Assembly (NCBI GenBank): GCA_026874595.1
Contig: CM049310.1
Coordinates: 52,714,558-52,778,557 of the forward strand
Length of the DNA stretch: 64,000 nt
From: Sipunculus nudus
Taxonomy: Eukaryota > Annelida > Sipuncula > Golfingiida > Sipunculidae
Reading direction: 5' to 3'
A program made the position numbers and the translations under genes. This document shows, in pieces, positions 42,701 to 52,920 of this stretch (positions are counted from its first letter, which is position 1; each line of letters starts with the position of its first letter). The notes under the pieces were generated by a model. That model worked only from the letters and a program-made list of their open reading frames with translations, did not search any database and was not told the DNA's origin.

Positions 42701-45700
42701 TGGGTTTATGTGTGGAAACAGACGCACAAACGGACGCAGAGCGCAGAGGAAAGGTCAGAGGTCAAAACAAAATCGGGGCGCAGCAGTTCACATGTGACCC
42801 GAACATAATCCTGGGTTTCGGAAAATTCCGCCCAGCGGTTACAGAGGAGTTCTCCGGACATCTACGCGGCGGCGGCGGCGTGAAGCTGAAAACATAGTAT
42901 CCGCAAAACTCTGTTTTTGCGGATACAATTATATGGGATGATACAACTTATCACAGGGCCAAGAACATTATTTGACCATATACGATAGCCTTGAGCGCTG
43001 CATGATGAGCCTTATTCAGGCTGTAAATATTGTCAGAAAGCCCTTTACCGTGACAGTATTTTAATATTTTTTTATAAAAAAAGAAACGGTGAAAACAGGT
43101 CTGTAACTTTCTTAATGATATAACGGCGAAAACACCGAGTCAAATTAACGCCTAAAGAATAATTCATATGATTAGCACAGAGATGGCAGCTCGGAATATG
43201 GATCATAGGTACCCTTTGCATCATAGTTTATAATTAAAAATGCGCGTATTGCTTTAGCAACGATAGGGTACAGTGTCAAAGATCGGGTTTGAAGCGGTGC
43301 CTGTGACACGCTCGCTTGCTCCACTTCGAAGCACTGACAAGGTTTCTTGTATGGTTTGTCTATTAAAACTTGCTATTTATTCAGGATTGGTATATATATT
43401 TGAATAATTTCAAAGAATCAAGGTTTCACACTGGTCACCTGTCCAAATAAAGCCGTGTACTAAAATGTCCCAACGGTCCTGGTACTTGCCTTACCAATAG
43501 GTGGCTGTGTGTATTTTGAAAACCAAATCTCATTTAAATATGTTAATGAAGCACGGGAGTTCAGGCTGTGTAGTAACTTTGTAAGACTAGCCCCAGTTTT
43601 TGTAAGTCATGCAGCACTTAAGAGATCATCAAGGCCAATCACCATTCCAAAACAATTCATCGAGTGGTTTCTGAGAAATAAGCTCCTAAGTTTTTTCTAT
43701 TATAAGCTCTGTGACCTTGAAAAGTAGGTCAAGTTCATCCATCTTCGAACTTGACCAAGATTCTGTTGTTACATATCAGAGAAATGATACCAAAACTAGA
43801 TGGAATGCCCCCGGCTAGGGCAAATTATAAACATTTGTTAAATTTTGTAAAAATTTTTTTAAGTTCAGGAGGTGTCATATTGTCAAAAATAGGTCAACAA
43901 GGGCAAAATGCAAACACAATCTGTAACGGGTCATTATCAAGCAACACACCTAAAATCAGGCCAATATCTGCAGGCATTGTGAAAAAAAGTCCATACATGT
44001 GCATTTTTCATAAAAATTTCTGTCTTTCATGAAATTTTCTATGTTCAGGATCTGTCATATGGTCAAAAATAGGTCAACTGGGATGAAACGCAAACTTGAT
44101 CTGTAAGTGGTCATTATGCGCCACAGGCCAAACATTAGGCCAGTATCTGTAAGCACTGCATTGCGAAACTAGGATATTAGCAAAAGCTGATAATCAGTTA
44201 TAAATTTAAATTGGAGAGGTATGTACCATGTTTCATAACAATCCACCATACGGGTCCTGAGATATAAGCTTTTGAGTGTTTTTGAATAATCAGCTCTAAA
44301 ATGTAGAAAAATGGGTCAAGGTCACCCATCTTCGAACTTGACCGAGATTTTATCAATTTACATATTCACTGATGAAATAAAATTGCAACGGTGAATCCTT
44401 TTAGAGATATATATATCCCGCTCACAAGGTAAAAGTTAACAGACGCAGAATGGACAGACTCCGGACGGACAGACAGACGGACGGACAGATGGACAGCTTG
44501 GGTGACGACTATAGCCCATCAGCCTATGAGCTGAGAGCTAAAATGGCTGTACATGTACATTTGTCATGAAAATTTATATTTTTTAAAAATTTTCTATGTT
44601 TAGGAGCCGTAAAAAAAATCAAAAGTACGTCAACCGGGAGGAAACGCAAACTCGATCTGTAACTGGTCTATATCTGCCCACATACCAAAAATCAGGCCAA
44701 TATCTGCAGGCATTGCGAAAAAAAGTCCTTACATGTGTATTTGTCATGAAAATTTCTATTTTTCATGAAATTTTCTAAGGTAAGGAGCCGTAAAACAGTC
44801 AAAAGTAAGTCAACTGGGATGAAACGCGAACTCGATCTGTAACTGGTCATTATCTGCCCACACACCTAAAATCAGGGCAATATCTGCAGGCACTGCGAAA
44901 AAAGTCTGTACATGTGTATTTGTCATGAAAATTTCTATTTTTCATGAAATTTTTAAAGTTTAGGAGCCGTAAAACGGTCAAAAGTAGGTCAACCTGGATG
45001 AAACGCGAACTTGATCTGTAACTGGTCATTATCTGCCCATACAACAAAAATCAGGCCAATATCTGCAGGCAATGCGAAAAAAAGTCCGTACATGTGTATT
45101 TGTCATTAAAATTTCTATTTTTCATGAAATTTTCTAAGTTTAGGTGCCATAAAACGGTCAAAAATTGGTCAACCTGGACGAAAGGTGAACTCGATCTGTA
45201 ACTGGTCATTATCTGCCCACACACCAAAAATCAGGCCTATATCTGCAGGCATTGCGAAAAAAGTCCGTACATGTGTATTTGTCATGAAAATTTCTATTTT
45301 CATGAAATTTTCTAAGTTAAGAAGCCATAAAACGGTCAAAAGTAGGTCAACCTGGACGAAACACGAACTCATTCTGTAACTGGTCATTATCTGCCCACAC
45401 ACCAAAAACAGGCCAATATCTGCAGGCATTGCGAAAAAAAGTCGGTACAACAGTTTGATTTCGGAATGATGGAATGACGGACATGGGTAAAACTATATGC
45501 CCCGGCAACTTTGTGGCGGGGGCATAAAAATGAAATTCCTGTGTTGAATACTTCTGGAGATATCCCGCTCACAAGGCGAAAACTGAAAAATCTGATAAAA
45601 ATTTTTTCAAAATTGGAAATTGGAGGTAGCACCCCCAAACTCGTGCAGCAGTTATAGACCGTCAGTGCCAATAATCATAACATGTTTTAGAACGATCTGC

Positions 45701-48700
45701 CCAGTGGTTCCTGAGAAATAAGCTAAGTTTTTTTTTCAATAAATCACTCTAAAACGTAGAAAAATAAGTCAAGGTCACCCATCTTCGAACTTGCCCAAGA
45801 TTTTGTTAATTTACATCAGCATCGAAGAAATAAAAATTCCTACAGTAAATCCTTTTTGAGATAACCCACTCACAAGGTTAATGTTATCACACGCTGGACG
45901 GACAGACAGACGGCTTCTGGGAAATGACAACAGATATTCAGCCTCTAAGGCTGAGGGCTAAAAAAGGCTGACAGGCCTGTGGAATGGGATATACTGGTAC
46001 ATCAGGTGTTATGTTTCCATGATAACATGCCTGACCATTATTTGAAAAGTACTTTATTCTTTTTAAAGTACATGAGTGACATGTACAAGTACAATTCAAG
46101 TTCTGAATATTTTGAGCCCAAGCACCAAAAACACAAACAATCCTGAAATACTGTCATGGATGCAAACAACACAAAAATGATAGTAGATGGTGCCTACTGT
46201 CTTGTGCATGAGAAAGCCATCAAATATGTGTGGACATGCCATTTAATTTCAGGCTGATACATCATACTTCAACCCACTCTTGAGCTATGTGCATAGATGC
46301 ATGAAACCAAAAAAAAACAACTATAGGTGGTGCCACCAGTCCTGTACACAACAAAACTATTCAAGATGTAGAGACACAATTTCAGGCTGAAATTTTAAAT
46401 CACTCCTGATAAATAAGCAGGGACATATAATGTGCAAAATTATTCATATTGTATGATGCACCACCAGTCATGTGTAGCTGAAGCTATCTGAGAAGTATCA
46501 CTCACTCACTGGACTCTTGGGTACTGGGTTGTACTTAAGGCCGTCACAAACCCTCTTGAATGCTCATGGTCCTGTGCTTTGGTGGTGATGTAATTATGTC
46601 ATCTTGAGATCCTTTATCTCCCTGTCCATTGTTCCCCTCCAAGTCTCCTTGGAGTTAGCCACGGCACCCATTTCCCTCCGTTATCCACTGCATCGCTACT
46701 CTGGGAATTGCCTTTCGCTCCATCCGGCATTACATCCTATCCATGTCCACCTCCTTGCTCTCAAATCTGCCACTACTGATCTTGTGCCTGTATTCTAAGT
46801 TCCTCATTGCTGATCTTCTCAGGCCTATGGGTGCCTAGTATACATCACAGCCCCTATTTTGAAATGCATCCAATTTTGGACTGATTTTGTTTGTCATTAT
46901 CCATTATTCTGATCAAAGAAGAAGAACACTGAGGACTTTGCTCTTATACATCCTGATCTTTGTAGATGTACAGATGTTCTTTGCTCTCCAGATCTTCTTT
47001 AGGTTTGCAAATGCATACATGGCTTTCCCCATTCTGGCCTTAAAGTCTGGCTCTGCACACCGATCCTGATCTTTGTAGATGTACAGATGTTCTTCTCCAG
47101 ATCTTCTTTTGGATTGCAAATGCATACATGGCTTTCCCCATTCTGGCCTTATGGGGCTGTCCCACTTAGGAGACTCTACAGGCGACAACAGGTGACCAGG
47201 CTTTCGCCTCATGGTCGCCCAAAAACAGGCGACAGGACCTCCACCATGTCAATAGTCTATAACAAGCTACAAATGGTTGGCGACTGTCTGACGACAAGCT
47301 AACTCAAGCTGGCGACAACTGGCGACACAGTTGCTGCGACAAAGGACAATCACTTATGACAAACTACGACCACATCTACGACAACCTACGACCACACTGG
47401 CGACAACCTACGACACTAGAATTCTTGCTATGTCCACCCACGACAAGCTTCGACGATTCTCTACCTTGTGCTATGTGAGGAGCCGGACACAAGGATGGGC
47501 CTTGTTTCAAGTAACAACAGCCCACGACAACACACACGACAACCCGTGTATGGAGACAGCCTACGACAGGACCTATGACAAACCGCGTCACCTGGCGACA
47601 GCCTACGACAGCACCTACGCCAGTAAAAGTCAGGCTACGCTCACTGGCGACAAAAAAGCTGAAGTTTGAACATTTTGAAAATCCAGAGGCGACAGCTTCG
47701 AGGTCGCACGTCTTGGGACAACTTCAGGCGACTACACGCGACCATACAGGCAAACACCCGGCGACCATGAGGTGACAGCCTGGTCACCTGTAGTCGCCTT
47801 TAGAGTCGCCTAAGTTGGACAGCCCCATTAAAGTCTGGTCTGCACACCCATCCTTGGAAACCCTGCTACCAAGATAGTCAAAAGTCTCTACCTCTTCCAG
47901 TGGCTAATTTTCGACCTTTATTGGCTACTTCACCTTGCTGCTAACCTTCAGAACTTTGCTTTTCTTTTTATTTATCTTCAGTCCTATCTGCTCTGCTGCC
48001 TCTTTAAACCTTGATGTTTAGTCTTGCATGTCTTTGTGTTTGGAATATAGCAGCCCAACATCATCCACAGTCTAGGTCTTCTCGAGTTGTTGTTAGAGAC
48101 CATGCACAATTTCAGACTGATATATCAAATCCCTTCTGAGAAATAAGCAGGCGCATACACTGTTAAAAACTTACTCTAGGTGACAACACTGGTCTTGTGC
48201 ATGAGAAGGCCATCAAAAATGCTTGGTCAGACCAAAATTTCAGGCGTTTTCTCCAAGTGAACTGAAACTATTGTGCAGGTGCAGCTACTGAACTGGTTGA
48301 AATCTTGACCTGTACCTGGCTGTACTGCCTGAACTCTTGGCCTGTTGCCTAATCTGATACAGTTATCAGTCTGCCAAAGCTATAATTTGATACAGACTGA
48401 AACTTGGCCTGTTGCCATATCTGAAATAATTGGCAGTCTGCCAAGCTAAATATAGATACAGCAAAATTTTGGTCCATTGCCAAAATATTAGTATGCTTAC
48501 TTGGCCAAATGACTAAGATCAAATTCCTGTAACTCAGCCAAATTCATGGAACCCAAACCATTTGAGCAAACTTGACATCTCTGAGAAAAATTTCTGTGAA
48601 ATATTGAAAAAAAAACCCAATTTTAAATATGACTCATGTGACCAACATTTGCATAAAACTTTCAAGTTGGTGATGATAGCAGTGGACAGTTGAGGGACAC

Positions 48701-49667
48701 CGGTACGCCATCGCATAAGCTCACAGTTTTGCTAAAAATTATATATATTCTCTCATTTTGAGAAACTTAAACTGTAACACAATCAAATTGATACATATTC
48801 TGCATCATTAAAAAAATTTAAATCTTAACAGAGTTGCTATGGCAACAGATACTGTGCAAACAGGTACCGGTACTCAAGTCTGAGTTGGGTGATGCCTAAT
48901 GAGTATGAGTCCAAAATTTGGTACCAGTCATACATTACAAAGCGGACATCTACCTTGAGCTATTTAAAGATTACACCAGTCTCTATTGGTATGTGGTACT
49001 AATCACTCACTAAATAAATATTCCTTTAGCAATTGAAAAAAAGTGGATATTTGACTTTTACCTTTATCTTGTAAAAAGTTGCAACACTCTTTCAGAGGGA
49101 CGTATGTCCAGTTACTGGCCAACAGGGCCTCACCCGGCTCAAAGTGAATGCTCTTGAGTGCTGAATTTATGCCTGAAAACAAGTATGGCAGAATGACAAT
49201 TTTTTATTTTAAATTAAGAATTGATCACAGGCCATTCATTTTCAAATTCTGATTGTTAACAATTTCCACCCATCAAAGAACAGAACAAATATTTGGAAAA
49301 AAAATAAACAGATATAAAGTACAATTCACTATGTATCCTCTGATAGAAAACATCTTAAACAACAGGCTGTAAACTTATGTTACTTTACTAAACTTCATAT
49401 TTCTCCCACTCATGCTCTTTTTCAAGCAAGTTCATGGCACACATCCACAGTGGATGAAATCCACAACCTAGGTAACCATTTTTATTCTTCAGTAGCATCC
49501 AAATAATATAAAAATGTCAATACATAAAAAGTGTCCTCAGTGCAGAGTGGCTAAAAGGAATCTGTCCCACACATTATTATACCCTGGCTCTTTTTCTCTC
49601 TCTCTCACTGGAATATAACCAGTAACATCACCCTATTCTTTTCATTGGTCAGCCTGGTAAGGTGAAC

Positions 49668-49699
<32 letters not shown>

Positions 49700-52600
49700 T
49701 CTGGCCAATGAGATGAAGGGAGAGTTTGTTGATTATACCCTGACATATACAAGGTCTGCATACAGTGTACACATTATCCTGATATCATCTATCTGTGTTT
49801 TCTCCTAGCTGACTAAACATCACAGGACCCCCATTAGTGGTCACCCTGATTAGATCAACAGTGGTCACCCTGATTAGATCAACACGGACCCCCCATTAGT
49901 GGTCACCCTGATTAGATCAACAGGTTTACCCTGATGAGATTAACAGATTAGGACCTGGCCTGTACAAATAAGGGGCCCAGTGACCATGACTAGGAGATTA
50001 TGCAATCAGTACCCAGGCATCATGGTACAAAGGCTTGTTATGTGTGAAATGTCAAAAGGTAATGCTGAGGTTTGAGTGTATACTAAAGATTAAATTCACA
50101 AAATCAGTAAAGTTATAATAATAATCAAAATATTCATATTATTGAGAACAGCTGTAAATGAGAGAGAGAAGTCTACTGAACTCATTTAGTGTGACATGAA
50201 ATACCAAGAATAAACAGCCTATCATGCCAAATCTTACAAGGCGTTGATCATTCAAAGTCATCTGTCATTGGGAGAATGATATTTTCAGTGTACTGTTTCT
50301 CTGTTTGTCACAGAAATAAAAGAAAAATTCTGTTTGTCATAGACAGAATATTAATAATAGCAGAATATAATTAACTACTGGTAAACATGCTATTCCATTT
50401 GTCATGGGAATAATGAAAACTCAGTATCTCCCCATTAAAAAAATGAGTTTCTGATAGACCCATAGAGTATTTGAATTATCATTTGGCATGGGGAAAAAAG
50501 GGAATTTCCATTGACATGAGGAAGAACAAGAATTCTCACTAAAATCATGGAATATAATAAATTCTTGTTTGTTTTGGGATGAATTTTGGTCCAAGGAAGA
50601 ATAACTATGCCCATTTTTTGTCCCATGAAGAACAGGAATTCTTGTATGTCCTGAGGTAAATGAGAATCTGGTTTGCCTTTTGTTTGTTTCAGTGAAAATA
50701 CAAATTCCCTTTTGTACCACAATATATCTGTGGTTAGTTGACAACATTTTTAAATCATAATCACATATATAATCAAACACACACACCCACACAAAATATT
50801 CAAGTAGATAATGATCATCTCACCAAAAGTTGCGTTATCTATAAATGTTAGATTTTCAGCCTTTGCTCCAAGGAACTCTGCCACAAATTTCAAGCTCTCA
50901 CGCCAAAGAGGCTGACATTTCTGTCTGAAGTATAAATCAGGCTGGCTATGTATCTCATCTTGTAATCTGAAAATAAAATGTGCACACTGTAATTGAGTAA
51001 ATTCAACAACAGAATTACCCAAAATGCAAATCAATATGAAAACTAGATATTTCTAGGCACCGCAGGTGCCATAGTATCCCCAGACAATTAACCCCTCTCC
51101 CCAGCCCTTGATAAGACGCATCTAACCAGTAAGTTTGGTGACTGTACCAACAATTTTTTTTTGAGTTTTTGCCGTAATTTCAATTTAACATTATCGCTGC
51201 TGTGACTTTGAAAAATAGTATCAAGGTCATCAATGTTCGAATTTGACTAAGCTGTTGATAAGATGCATCAGACTTGTGGGTTTGGTGACTGTACCTCAAA
51301 TTCTTACAAAGTTATTCTGTTTAAACATCATTTTAGCAAGAAAATAACATAAGGTTGCAACACCTGTCTTCTGCAGAAAACAATGCTATTATAGATTTTA
51401 TGTCAACTTGATTTTTGGACCAATCCATGCATCCCTCAGTGAGATATTAAAGTTAACATCATTTCAGCGTTATCACCTCTGTGACCTTGAAAAATGCATC
51501 AAGGTCATCTATATTCGAACTTGGTCTAGCCCTTGATAAGATGCATCTAAACTGTAGGTTTGGTGACTGTACCACAAATCTTTTTGAGTTATTGCCCTAA
51601 TATCATTTTAGCATAATCGCTGCTGTGACCTTGAAAAAATGCATCTAGGTCTACCATGTTTGAACTTGACCTAGCCGTTGATAAGATGCATCAAACCAAT
51701 GGGTCAATTTGGTGAGTGTTCCTCAAATTCTTACAAAGTTATTGTGTTAACATCATTTTAACAAGAAAATGACACAAAGTGGCACCACCTGTCTTCTGCA
51801 AAAGACAAAGGTATCCAAGATCTAAGGTCAATTTGATTTTTTGATCATTCAATATATCCCTTACTGAGATATTAAAGATTCTGGGTAAATTTCACCAAAC
51901 ATGGGAATATTCAAGGTCAAGGCCACTCTCATAGGAAAGGTCATGACCCCAATTTAAATAAACATCATACCCATAACCCATATCTATGTATATGCATAAT
52001 ATAAAAGAAATCTGTCCATTTGTTTTTGACTTATAATGCTCACAGTACTGTCAAGTGGCAATTTGGGGGGTATTAAAAGGCACGAAACAAGTAAAGAATA
52101 ATAGGTGGTGCCACCAGTTTCTGGAACATGACAACTCTATCCATGATCTTCGATCAACTTGATTTTGGGATCAATCCATGCAAGATTTCTTGAGATATTT
52201 CAGAATTTGTGTGATTTTCCCAAAATTTGACCTATTCAAGGTCAAGGACACTCTCCTAGTAAAGGTCATAACCTCATTTTTAATTCGTGCTGTCCTCTCA
52301 CCCATATCTATACATATACCAAGTTTGGTAAAGATCCGTGAAACATTTTTTGAGTTATTGCACCAACAAAATTTATATGCGGTGGCAGCGGCGGGACCGT
52401 CATCAAAACATAGTCTGGGAATACAATGATATTACAGAACTTTGCTGTCATTATGGTTACCCTAGTATCCCTTTTAAAAATAAATCAATCACACATTTTG
52501 TAAACTGGTAATAAAGTTCTTCCACAGAATACATGTAAGACTGTTTCCCTTTGAAAATGCAACTATGGCAAAACCTGTGGAATAAAGACCACCCACTGGA

Positions 52601-52920
52601 CTAGCCAAAAGTGGTCTTAATACACAGGTTATATTATTATACAGGTCAGTTATAACCAATGTGAATATTTTCCATTAATTCATGGGTTGTCTCAATAAAC
52701 ATGTTGTCTTATTAGACAGGTTGTTTTTCAGTCAGGTTCCACTGTAAATAAGCATTGAAGAATTAACATTAACATGATGCTGCTTTCTCGTCCTATCAAC
52801 TTACTTTCTTTGGTAATTGAGAACCCTTCGAGGAACACTCCCGTAAGACCCATTGTTGATCTGAATTGCCTCTGGGTCAATTAGGAACTCTGAGAGAATG
52901 GCTTTTCCAAATTTAGTCAT
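27797..52920 (-). CDS. Class V PLP-dependent aminotransferase, isopenicillin N epimerase-like
   Basis: Eight coding exons on the - strand: 52920-52805, 50966-50824, 49172-49062, 40672-40559, 38536-38384, 37278-37064, 32039-31866, 27985-27797. They sum to 1215 bp (404 residues plus TAA) with every phase agreeing. The ATG at 52920 is preceded in frame by TGA two codons upstream, so it is the start. A CCAG acceptor near 52934 implies a non-coding first exon further right. Fold type I signatures: 'NNGSYGSVPRRV' at 22-33, 'DNATFG' at 82-87, 'DHITSS' at 162, 'VVIDGAHAPGQ' with Asp191 and His194, 'GADYYTGNLHKW' with Lys217 as the PLP lysine, and 'IRLPKM'. There is no signal peptide, so it is probably cytosolic. 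The family includes bacterial CefD, EgtE and cysteine lyases. The actual substrate cannot be told from sequence. Confidence 0.93.
28538..29650 (+). repeat. Family N head plus ~145-bp tandem units rich in AGGTCA
   Basis: The head is AGCTCAGCTGAC-TTTCA-GTCATGCTGGGCT (about 28541-28569), then 'CCGTCTGTCCGTCCGG'. At least three degenerate units follow, marked by 'TCACATA.AGCTCACCTAC' at about 28821, 28968, 29110 and 29240 (steps 147, 142, about 130). Each carries AGGTCA repeats; exact AGGTCA-A-AGGTCA occurs at 29023, 29158 and 29293. It lies in the last intron of the aminotransferase gene. Confidence 0.75.
29651..31586. other. Aminotransferase intron, unassigned
   Basis: AT-rich, no convincing ORF. 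A degenerate family J-like signal (TGACCCATGGGCT) occurs near 30630. Nothing else is recognised. Confidence 0.4.
31587..31830 (+). repeat. Family K repeat, copy 1: hairpin at both ends
   Basis: The start is AAACAAG then GTGACCCAGGGGTCATG. The body has 'GGATATGGGTAACAGAGACC' and 'GGACCTCCCAGGATGTCA'. The end is GGACAGACAGATGGACA, then hairpin AGCACAGATGAC-TTTCA-GTCAGCTGTGCT (31789-31817). The same unit lies in the same direction at 63500-63837. About 240 bp. Confidence 0.88.
32464..34700 (+). repeat. Family F repeat region with seven ~149-bp tandem monomers
   Basis: It opens AAACAAGATGACCAGAGGTCA (hairpin TGACC-AGA-GGTCA) and closes with GACAAACAGACAAAGAGACA-type sequence and a hairpin (CTTGCCGAAATC..GATTTCCGGCAAG, 34668-34694). 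Between lie seven monomers marked by a CTAGACCTGTCTAGC-like motif at 32761, 32909, 33059, 33209, 33357, 33506 and 33654. Steps are 148-150 bp. A further degenerate unit lies near 34160. ACCATGGTAACGGCA occurs twice (33887 and 34341). Confidence 0.85.
34736..36832 (+). repeat. Family A repeat, copy 1 (interrupted)
   Basis: The start is ACTAGAATACGGGTAGTC with a short stem (TAGTC..GACTA). Half-units follow, each opening at a GGTGGCGYCA(C)C-like box, with 'CAAACCACTGC.GAGATATGAG' and 'GTCAAACGGTTCCCGAGATA' blocks. The end is a hairpin CGGTCAAAAC-TTC-GTTTTGGCCG (36802-36824) and TTACAAAT. A pogo-type MITE (34937-35787) is inserted in its first unit. Confidence 0.85.
34937..35787. mobile_element. 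Pogo-like MITE nested in family A
   Basis: The ends are CAGTAGAATGCCTG and its inverse, flanked by TA (34935-34936 and 35788-35789). It is 851 bp with TAACGGTC-type subterminal repeats at both ends, and no transposase. Copy 2 of family A reads straight through the insertion point (41655-41675), which confirms the insertion. Confidence 0.9.
37064..38536 (-). CDS. Active-site exons of the class V aminotransferase (38536-38384, 37278-37064)
   Basis: The upstream exon encodes 'DHITSSTAVKLPLKEIIELC' and then 'VVIDGAHAPGQVPLNLEELG'. Its Asp191 should pair with the pyridine nitrogen of PLP. The downstream exon opens with 'NLHKWLFSPRSCAVLYV', where Lys217 should form the Schiff base, and goes on to 'SWGYKNSKGFQREFIWLGTR'. 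The phase-1 junction splits the codon of Gly213. All expected catalytic residues are present, so the gene looks functional. Confidence 0.93.
37778..38290 (+). repeat. Family D interspersed repeat, copy 3
   Basis: Starts 'TTTAAAGGGCCCTACTCTGA' and shares the family blocks with the other three copies. It lies between the two active-site exons of the aminotransferase, ending about 95 bp from exon 38384-38536. Confidence 0.78.
38780..39490 (-). repeat. tRNA-derived SINE, split by a family E insertion
   Basis: The - strand head (about 39485 down to 39400) has A-box-like 'TGTAGGGGTACAGC' and B-box-like 'AGTTTGAATCTCAG'. The body continues at 38957-38780 with 'GTTGGCCCTCACCCAGGG', matching the copy at 58465-58720. 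The parts between are family E (38955-39392). Confidence 0.6.
38955..39392 (-). repeat. Family E repeat, copy 2, inside the SINE
   Basis: Inverted copy of 8609-9045: 'AACAAGCAAATTCAAG' at the left, then the shared body, then GACAGAGAGACAGACAGACAG and a decayed terminal stem near 39366-39392. Confidence 0.85.
39700..40559 (-). repeat. 54-bp minisatellite copied from an exon/intron border
   Basis: From the 5' splice site of exon 40672-40559 into the intron, a unit of 54 bp repeats. Donor-like positions lie at about 40556 (real), 40497, 40441, 40387, 40333, 40279, 40226, 40172 and 40118, then decayed units reach about 39700. Each unit holds the exon's last 34 or so bases (codons for 'LKKYPNIKVVLT'), the splice border, and about 20 intronic bases. 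Several copies keep ACAG|GTAAAT, so they look like usable donors. Others are changed (GCAAAT at 40497, GTTAAT at 40333). Confidence 0.92.
41508..42930 (+). repeat. Family A repeat, copy 2 (most complete)
   Basis: The start is ACTAGAATACGTG with stem TAGTCG-ACAAG-CGACTA. Perfect GGTGGCGCCACC boxes lie at 41769, 42047, 42455 and 42604, with a variant at 42175. Units alternate between two related half-units. The end is a 12-bp perfect stem GTATCCGCAAAA..TTTTGCGGATAC (42897-42926) followed by AATTA. A GGCGGCGGCGGCG run (42867-42880) precedes it. Confidence 0.9.
43500..45965 (-). repeat. Mosaic of family C and family B repeats, inverted
   Basis: Reading on the - strand from 45965: a family C head and body; family B (45530-44555: GGGGGCAT hairpin and five ~179-bp monomers, markers at 45346, 45168, 44988, 44809, 44639); a second family C head (hairpin near 44515-44545) and body to about 44170; then B-like monomers ending at a decayed 'AAACTAGATGGAATGCCCCC' end near 43795 and further C-like sequence. 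The B-to-C junction is the same as at 2860. Open frames inside are repeat shadows. Confidence 0.8.
46500..48106 (-). mobile_element. LINE (non-LTR retrotransposon) relic, RT C-terminal part
   Basis: On the - strand, fragments in several frames encode the end of a LINE reverse transcriptase. These include 'DDVGLLYSKHKDMQD', 'EQIGLKINKKKSKVL', 'LEEVETFDYLGSRVSKDG', 'FKARMGKAMYAFANLKKIWR', 'TKIRMYKSKVLSVLL', and a tail with 'ETWRGTMDREIKDLKM'. Stops and frameshifts are frequent. The 3' end carries a short (GTGA)n tail (near 46500). A 113-bp stretch is tandemly duplicated (46952-47064 and from 47065). A MITE (47152-47827) splits the second copy. The clade is not determined. Confidence 0.85.
47152..47827. 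mobile_element. MITE with long terminal inverted repeats and TTA target duplication
   Basis: The ends are TGGGGCTGTCC..CTTAGG and its inverse. The inverted repeats extend about 65 bp with few mismatches. TTA flanks both sides (47149-47151 and 47828-47830). The uninterrupted duplicate at 47035-47050 reads CTGGCCTTAAAGTCTGG, an empty site. The interior is built of CTACGACA/GGCGACA-like short repeats. The 3-bp TTA duplication suggests PIF/Harbinger. No transposase is present. Confidence 0.9.
48440..48740 (-). repeat. Family L repeat, copy 2
   Basis: Ends with 'GCCATCGCATAAGCTCACAG' (48706-48725), as in 58350-58371, and shares 'TTTCTGTGAAATATTG' and 'CATTTGAGCAAA' blocks with the other copies. 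Confidence 0.7.
49674..49697. repeat. Poly-C tract
   Basis: About 24 C bases in an aminotransferase intron, the longest homopolymer in the window. Confidence 0.95.
51041..52435 (+). repeat. Family I repeat, copy 2
   Basis: The start is AAACTAGATATTTC, hairpin GGCACC-GCA-GGTGCC (51058-51072), then ATAGTATCCCCAGAC. The end is CATAGTCTGGGAATACAAT (52409-52427), the inverse of the 5' segment of copy 1 (CATTGTATTCCCAGAC). The body has three related units with 'CTTGATAAGATGCATC' and then the GGTCATGACC block. It lies in the aminotransferase intron between exons 52805 and 50966. Confidence 0.85.

Larger units (their letters stand above)
45970..48300 (+). repeat. Family I-like array interrupted by a LINE
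   Basis: GGTGGTGCCACC (about 46326) and 'CACAATTTCAGGCTGA' blocks run to about 46500. They resume at 48107 with 'GAGACCATGCACAATTTCAG', so the intervening LINE is an insertion into this array. Confidence 0.7.

Noticed and set aside
44850-45671. Several 65-94-residue open frames with repeated 'FRPG' and 'VDLLLTVL' segments
   Set aside because: They recur with the ~179-bp monomers and are by-products of a non-coding tandem repeat.
47331-47669. 112-residue Thr/Arg-rich frame
   Set aside because: Produced by CTACGACA-type short repeats inside a MITE; no domain.
50421-50792. 123-residue - strand open frame
   Set aside because: Lies in an intron of the aminotransferase on the same strand, low complexity, with no similarity that I recognise.
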